From contig NZ_AUKG01000003.1 in the NCBI RefSeq assembly GCF_000424625.1, positions 124,001 through 188,000 on the forward strand: DNA of 64,000 nucleotides. The letters are read 5' to 3'. The notes under the pieces were generated by a model that searched no databases, was not told the origin of the DNA, and saw only the letters and a list, made by a program, of their open reading frames with translations. Source of the stretch: Conexibacter woesei Iso977N. Lineage in GTDB: Bacteria; Actinomycetota; Thermoleophilia; Solirubrobacterales; Solirubrobacteraceae. The position numbers were made by a program, and so were the translations under genes. This document shows, piece after piece, positions 58,624 through 64,000 of this stretch. Numbering within the stretch: the first letter of the stretch is position 1; every line of letters starts with the position of its first letter.

Positions 58624-60240
58624 ATGGCCCCCGTGGACTACGTCGTCGTCGGTGCCGGCTCAGCCGGCTGCGTGCTCGCCAACCGGCTGACCGAGGACCC
58701 GTCGGTGCGGGTCCTCCTGATCGAGGCGGGCGGCAAGGACCGCTCGCCGAACATCAGGATCCCGGCCGGCTTCGCCAAGCAGTTCCACACCAAGTTGGAC
58801 TGGGACTACGCCACGGAGCCCGAGCCGGCCCTCGACGGCCGCTCGCTGTACATCCCGCGCGGGAAGTCGCTCGGCGGGTCGTCGTCGATGAACGCCATGT
58901 TGTACGTCCGCGGGCGCCCGCTCGACTACGACCTCTGGGAGGCCGAGGGCGCTGCGGGGTGGGGCTGGAACGACGTGCGCCCGTACTTCCTGAAGGCCGA
59001 GAACAACGAGCGCGGGGCGTCGGAGCACCACGCCGTGGGCGGGCCGCTGAACGTCATGGACGAGCGCTCGCCGCGGCGGCTGACCAGGCGCTTCCTGGAG
59101 GCGGCCGAGGCCGTCGGGATCCCGCGGATCGCCGACTACAACGGCCCGGAGCAGGACGGTGCGTCCTTGGTCCAGGTCACGCAGAAGGGCGGCAAGCGCT
59201 GGTCGACGGCCGACGCGTACCTGCGCCCGGCGCTGGACCGGCCGAACCTGGAGGTCCGGACCAACGTCCACGTCGCGCGGGTCGCCCTGGAGGGCACGCG
59301 GGCGGTCGGCGTCGTCCTGCGCGACGCGCGCGGGCGGGAGGAGACGGTGCGGGCCGAGCGCGAGGTGCTGCTGAGCGCGGGCGCGATCGGGTCGCCGCAG
59401 TTGTTGATGTTGTCGGGGATCGGGCCGGCCGACCACCTCCGGGACGTCGGGGTCGGCGTGGTCGTCGACAACGGTGCGGTCGGGGGCAACCTGATGGACC
59501 ACCCGTACGTGGTGTGCGTGTGGGAGTCGACGGTCGCCGAGTCGCTGTACGGCGCCGACAAGCCCAAGCCGTTGTTGGAGTGGATGCTGCGCAGGTCCGG
59601 GCCGCTGACGTCCACGGTCGCCGAGGCGTTCGCGTTCGTCCGCTCCCGTCCCGGGCTGCCGGCGCCGGACCTCCAGTACCACTTCGCGCCCGCGTACTTC
59701 GTGGACAACGGCGCCGAGGAGTACGACGGCCACGCGTTCACGATGGGGCCGACGCTGGTGACGCCGAAGTCGCGCGGCGAGATCCGGCTGGCCGCCGCCG
59801 ACCCGCTCGCCAAGCCCAAGATCCTCACCAACTCGCTGAGCGAGCCGGAGGACATCGCCGCGCTGGTGACCGGCGTCGAGCTGGCGCGCGAGCTGGCGAT
59901 GGCCGAGCCGCTGGCCTCCGCTCGCGGGCGCGAGATCTACCCGGGCGCGGGGATCCGCGACGACGCCGACGTGGAGGACTTCATCCGCCGCAACGTCGAG
60001 CTCCTCTACCATCCGTGCGGGACCTGCCGGATGGGCGGCGACGACGCGGTCCTGGATCCGGAGCTGCGCGTCCGGGGCATCGAGGGCCTGCGCGTGGTGG
60101 ACGCTTCGGTCTTCCCGCTGATCCCGGGCGGCAACACGAACGCACCGACGATCATGGTCGCCGAGCGCGCGGCGGACCTCATCAAGAACGGCGTTGCCGC
60201 TGCGGCGGCGGCCGGGGCTGCGGCGGGTACGTCCGCGTAG
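58624..60240 (+). CDS. GMC-family FAD oxidoreductase (choline dehydrogenase-like)
   Basis: The 538-residue protein has the GMC FAD-binding start YVVVGAGSAGCVLANRLTEDPSVRVLLIEAGG, the family motif RGKSLGGSSSMNAMLYVRGRPLDYD, GAIGSPQLLMLSGIGPADHLRDVGV (signature 2), and C-terminal YHPCGTCRMGGDDAVLDPELRVRGIEGLRVVDASVFPLIPGGNTNAPTIMVAERAADLI with the catalytic His-Asn region. It oxidises an alcohol (choline, polyol or aliphatic) to the aldehyde. The start at 58624 gives the usual N-terminus; an earlier frame adds an unrelated basic tail. Confidence 0.94.
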   Translation: MAPVDYVVVGAGSAGCVLANRLTEDPSVRVLLIEAGGKDRSPNIRIPAGFAKQFHTKLDWDYATEPEPALDGRSLYIPRGKSLGGSSSMNAMLYVRGRPLDYDLWEAEGAAGWGWNDVRPYFLKAENNERGASEHHAVGGPLNVMDERSPRRLTRRFLEAAEAVGIPRIADYNGPEQDGASLVQVTQKGGKRWSTADAYLRPALDRPNLEVRTNVHVARVALEGTRAVGVVLRDARGREETVRAEREVLLSAGAIGSPQLLMLSGIGPADHLRDVGVGVVVDNGAVGGNLMDHPYVVCVWESTVAESLYGADKPKPLLEWMLRRSGPLTSTVAEAFAFVRSRPGLPAPDLQYHFAPAYFVDNGAEEYDGHAFTMGPTLVTPKSRGEIRLAAADPLAKPKILTNSLSEPEDIAALVTGVELARELAMAEPLASARGREIYPGAGIRDDADVEDFIRRNVELLYHPCGTCRMGGDDAVLDPELRVRGIEGLRVVDASVFPLIPGGNTNAPTIMVAERAADLIKNGVAAAAAAGAAAGTSA

Positions 60241-60336
60241 CGCGCGCTCCACTTCGGCGCGCGGGGCGGGGCGGCGCGCGCCGCTGAGCCAGAACCGCGC
60301 GGCCTCGAGGGCCGGGGCGTCCTAGTCTGGGAGGCC

Positions 60337-61671
60337 ATGGCCATGGACTGCACGTACCGGCTCCGGATCCCGCACGTCGCGGGGCAGCTCGCGAAGGTCG
60401 CCGGCAAGATCGCCGAGCACGAGGGGTTGATCGGCGATGTCAACACCGTCTCGGTCGCCAAGCACGAGGCGCTGCGGGAGATCACCGTCGAGGTCCGCGA
60501 CAAGGACCACGCCGAGGAGCTGGCCGCGGGCTTGAACGAGCTTCCGGGCGTGACCGTCGCGTGGTTCCACGACCGCGCGTTCCTGGCGCACGACGGCGGC
60601 AAGCTGGAGGTCGTCGGGCGGCGGAAGATCGAGACCAACCAGGATGTGCGCGACGTCTACACGCCCGGTGTGGCCCGGGTGTGCACGGCGATCGCGGAGT
60701 TCCCGGCGATCGCGCGGCGCTTCACGTCGCTCGGTCGGTCCGTTGCCATCTGCACGAACGGCACGCGGGTTCTGGGGCTCGGCGACATCGGGCCGCTGGC
60801 GTCGTTGCCGGTGATGGAGGGCAAGTCCTTGTTCTACTCGCAGCTGGTCGGGATCAGCGCGTCGCCGATCCTGATCGACACCAAGGATGTGGACGAGTTC
60901 GTCGAGACGGTCGTCCGGATCGCGCCCGGGTTCGGCGGGATCCACCTGGAGGACATCAGCGCGCCCGCGTGCTTCGAGATCGAGCGGCGGCTGATCGAGG
61001 CGTTGGATCAGCCGGTGATGCACGACGACGTCCACGGGACCGCCGTCGTCACGTTCGCCGCGGCGATCGCCGCGTGCCGGCAGGTCGACATCCGGCTGGA
61101 TGACGCCGTCGTCGGCCAGATCGGCTTGGGCGCGGCGGGGTTCGGGATCGCGTCGCTGATCCACGATGCCGGGGTCAAGCGCGTGATCGCGAGCGATCCG
61201 AACGAGGCCGCTCAGGCCCAGGCGCGTGAGCGGGGGATCGAGATCGGGACGCTGGAGGAGGTCATGGCGACCGCCGACGTCGTCGTCGCGACGTCCGGTG
61301 TCCCGGGGTTGATCCGCCCCGAGATGATCCGCCCCGGCCAGGTCATCCTCGCGCTGACGAACCCCGTGCCGGAGATCGACCCCGACGCGGCACTGGCCGC
61401 CGGCGCGGCCTTCGCCGCCGACGGGACGAGCGTCAACAACGTCCTCGGCTACCCCGGCATCTTCCGCGGCGCCCTGCTGGCGGGCGCGACGGCGATCAAC
61501 CTCGAGATGAAGCGCGCCGCCGCCTGGGCCCTCGCCGGCCTGACCGTCGAATCCGAGCTCGTCCCCGACGTCCTCGACCCCCACGTCCACGACACCGTCG
61601 CCCAAGCCGTCCGCCAAGCAGCAACCGACTCCGGCGCCGCCAACCCGGACCGCGCCTCGGCGCAGTTCTAA
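60337..61671 (+). CDS. NAD-dependent malic enzyme with N-terminal ACT domain
   Basis: The 444-residue protein has an ACT-like N-terminus (TYRLRIPHVAGQLAKVAGKIAEHEGLIGDVNTV) and the malic enzyme core: RDVYTPGVARVC, YSQLVGISASPILIDTKDV, IHLEDISAPACFEIERRL with the metal-binding acids, QPVMHDDVHGTAVVTFAAAIAA, and the NAD domain VVGQIGLGAAGFGIASLIHDAGVKRVIASDP. It decarboxylates malate to pyruvate; the ACT domain may sense an amino acid. GGGAGG lies just before the ATG and TAGTCT at 60323-60328 a further 8 bases upstream. Confidence 0.94.
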   Translation: MAMDCTYRLRIPHVAGQLAKVAGKIAEHEGLIGDVNTVSVAKHEALREITVEVRDKDHAEELAAGLNELPGVTVAWFHDRAFLAHDGGKLEVVGRRKIETNQDVRDVYTPGVARVCTAIAEFPAIARRFTSLGRSVAICTNGTRVLGLGDIGPLASLPVMEGKSLFYSQLVGISASPILIDTKDVDEFVETVVRIAPGFGGIHLEDISAPACFEIERRLIEALDQPVMHDDVHGTAVVTFAAAIAACRQVDIRLDDAVVGQIGLGAAGFGIASLIHDAGVKRVIASDPNEAAQAQARERGIEIGTLEEVMATADVVVATSGVPGLIRPEMIRPGQVILALTNPVPEIDPDAALAAGAAFAADGTSVNNVLGYPGIFRGALLAGATAINLEMKRAAAWALAGLTVESELVPDVLDPHVHDTVAQAVRQAATDSGAANPDRASAQF

Positions 61672-61795
61672 CCACCGCACCGCCTCTCGCTCCACACGGC
61701 CACGACGTCGTTTGCAGCGCCGCCGTTCGCTTCCGCGGCCGTCGCTTCTGGCGCCGCCAGCGCCTTGGCAACCGATTCTAAAGTGAGGCGCGCCT

Positions 61796-62971
61796 TCAGG
61801 CCGATGGCGCGGTCTGCAGGATGCAGATGAGGTCGGTGAGGCCGGCGAAGGTGCGGGGGTCGTGGCCGGAGGTGGTGGCGATGGGGGAGAGGCGGTAGCG
61901 GATGGTGTTGGGGTGGACGAAGAGGGTTGCTGCTGCCGCTGAGATGTTCATGTCGGCGGCGGCGAAGGCGCGGATGGTCGCCGTCGCCTGCTCGCGTTCG
62001 GCGTCCGGCAGCGCGGCCAGCGACGCGCCCTTGCCGGCGATCAGCGCGCGGGTTGCCGCGTCGGCGCCGGTCAGCGCGGCTTCGAACGCCGACAGCTCGG
62101 CCAGGGCCAGGACCGGGCGCTCGACCGAGGTGTAGGACAACGTCAGCGTCGCCTCGCGGTAGGCGCGGGCGACGCCGGGGAAGCCGGCGGGGGTCGCGCT
62201 GACGCCGCAGCGGAGGTCGTCGTCACCCAGTGCGCGGCGCAGGCGCGACGTCACCTCGGACGTGTCGGCACCCGCGGTGAGCAGCACGACCTCGCCCTGG
62301 CGGATCGTCGCCACCGGCCGCGCCTTCCCGAACCCCAGCGCCTCCTCCAGCCGGTCACGCGCGGCCGCGCCGTCGCCGCGCGCCAGCACCAGGATCAGCG
62401 GGGCCGTCGGGTCGAGGCCGGGCGCCGCGGGGTGGCGGCGATCAAGGCCTACAGGTTGCCCGGCGATCAGGCGCTCGACGAGGTCGCGCGCCGCCCGCCC
62501 GGACTCGGTCGCGCGGCGCGTCTCCTCGCGCAGGTAGGCCTCGGCGGCGTGCGTCGTGATCGTGTCGATGGCGTCGAGCGCGAAGCGCGCCAGCGCCAGC
62601 CCGTCGGCGCGGGAGATCCGCAGCCGCGCCGCCTCCTCGGCGCACGCGTCCCAGTAGTGGAACAGCGCGGCGCGGTAGGCGTGCAGGAACGCCTCGAGGT
62701 CGATGCCGCGGTCGAGCCGTAGCGCGGCGTGCTCGCGGACGATCGGGACGTCCTCACGCGCGATCGGCGTGCCGGTCGCGAACGCGTGGCCGAGGATCTC
62801 CGCGGTCGCGGTCGCGAGCGCCAGGACCTCGTCGGCCACCGGCCGCCCGGCGCGGCGGTAGGACGGGACGTCGCTGAGGATCCGCGCGACCATCGCCTGC
62901 GCGATCTCCTCGTGGCGGGCGACGAGCGCGGCGCCGACGCGGCGGATGGCCTTCGACGGATCGGCGGGCAT
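61796..62971 (-). CDS. PucR-family regulator
   Basis: The 391-residue protein has an N-terminal helical RsbR-like/sensory region (residues 1-180), a middle GGDEF-like or nucleotide-fold segment (LILVLARGDGAAARDRLEEALG ... RCGVSATPAGFPGVARAYREA) and the C-terminal PucR helix-turn-helix (AAADMNISAAAATLFVHPNTIRYRLSPIATTSGHDP). Family members control purine, amino-acid or alkyl catabolism. It is divergent from an SDR gene, with a perfect 16-bp palindrome between them, so the SDR is a probable target. Confidence 0.88.
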   Translation of the reverse strand: MPADPSKAIRRVGAALVARHEEIAQAMVARILSDVPSYRRAGRPVADEVLALATATAEILGHAFATGTPIAREDVPIVREHAALRLDRGIDLEAFLHAYRAALFHYWDACAEEAARLRISRADGLALARFALDAIDTITTHAAEAYLREETRRATESGRAARDLVERLIAGQPVGLDRRHPAAPGLDPTAPLILVLARGDGAAARDRLEEALGFGKARPVATIRQGEVVLLTAGADTSEVTSRLRRALGDDDLRCGVSATPAGFPGVARAYREATLTLSYTSVERPVLALAELSAFEAALTGADAATRALIAGKGASLAALPDAEREQATATIRAFAAADMNISAAAATLFVHPNTIRYRLSPIATTSGHDPRTFAGLTDLICILQTAPSA

Positions 62972-63005
62972 GGTTAGCCGATCCTACATTGATCAACGAG
63001 TATCG

Positions 63006-63021
63006 TTGGCCGATCGGCCAA
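63006..63021. promoter_or_regulatory. perfect 16-bp palindrome between the PucR and SDR genes
   Basis: TTGGCCGATCGGCCAA is its own reverse complement. It lies 35 bp from the PucR start and 36 bp from the SDR start, and a second dyad TTGATCAA lies at 62989-62996. It is a strong candidate for the PucR site. Confidence 0.65.
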
Positions 63022-63056
63022 GGACGCCGGACGCGCTGTGCGCCATCGTTGTCGGC

Positions 63057-63799
<743 letters not shown>

Positions 63800-63803
<4 letters not shown>

Positions 63804-64000
63804 CTCGCGGCCAGCTCGTCGTTCAACCGCGACAACAACGTGCGCAGGCGCGCGAAGTCGCGAGCGCCGAGCAGCTCGGTCCACTCGGACTCGACGTCGG
63901 CGACGGCGGCGCGCATCGTCGCCGCGACCTCGCGGCCGCGGACGGTGAGGTGGATGCGGCGGGAGCGCTGGTCGTCGGCGTCGGGCCGGCGTTCGAGGTA
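63800..64000 (-). CDS. MarR-family regulator, C-terminal fragment
   Basis: The last 66 codons, entering from the right edge, encode YLERRPDADDQRSRRIHLTV followed by RGREVAATMRAAV and a helical end (DFARLRTLLSRLNDELAAS). This is the wing and dimer helix of a MarR protein. The N-terminal helix-turn-helix lies beyond the window. The stop overlaps that of the convergent SDR gene. Confidence 0.75.

Overview
The window is very GC-rich, tightly packed chromosomal DNA on both strands, with three serine tRNAs, one arginine tRNA, rpsD, serS, tadA and an edge of nuoA. The style points to an actinobacterium, most likely Thermoleophilia/Solirubrobacterales. Support comes from GTG/TTG starts, many apparently leaderless genes preceded by TAnnnT, large secreted proteins built from repeated Pro/Cys modules, an Rpf/transglycosylase-like wall enzyme, and abundant TetR, SDR and ABC genes. 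The taxonomic call is inferred from gene style, not from a marker search.

Layout. 1-8 kb: edge of a NADH dehydrogenase gene (nuoA), a small membrane protein, a flavin reductase, a divergent cupredoxin-like lipoprotein and cytochrome c lipoprotein pair, serS, a STAS protein, a secreted F5/8C-PKD protein, tRNA-Ser(UGA), and an ECF sigma / membrane-anchored partner / exported protein operon. 8-11.9 kb: msrA, tRNA-Ser(GCU), tRNA-Arg(ACG), then a compact restriction-modification island on the minus strand (C5 methyltransferase, XamI-family endonuclease, Vsr mismatch endonuclease) packed with candidate control elements. 11.9-26.6 kb: a repetitive exported protein, an amino-acid ABC importer (binding protein, permease, ATPase), a TetR gene with an ABC-2 exporter, SDR enzymes, a divergent TetR/membrane-protein pair sharing a 30-bp palindrome, an alpha/beta hydrolase, purU and an ArsR-type regulator. 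26.7-43.5 kb: a 1015-residue secreted repeat protein, a wall hydrolase, gluconate kinase and permease, rpsD, aldo-keto reductase, thioesterase, polysaccharide deacetylase, LMW phosphatase with fructosamine kinase, an ECF sigma factor, a GNAT acetyltransferase and hemW. 43.5-64 kb: NYN protein, O-antigen ligase-like protein and polyprenyl-phosphate glycosyl-1-phosphate transferase (surface polysaccharide), uspA, subtilase, tadA with tRNA-Ser(CGA), a DHFR-like enzyme with its TetR, a YkcC/YkcB-like glycosyltransferase pair, a DUF2294 protein, an RsbW-like kinase, a GMC oxidoreductase, ACT-malic enzyme, a PucR regulator, an SDR and the end of a MarR gene.

The most interesting locus is the restriction-modification island at about 8.9-11.8 kb. 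It abuts tRNA-Arg and carries a perfect SOS/LexA-type box over its likely promoter. A 13-bp palindromic sequence occurs in front of both the methyltransferase and the endonuclease genes. A perfect 12-bp inverted repeat can fold over the start codon of the endonuclease. Together these suggest a restriction system whose nuclease is held back after transcription and whose transcription responds to DNA damage; this is inference from sequence elements only.
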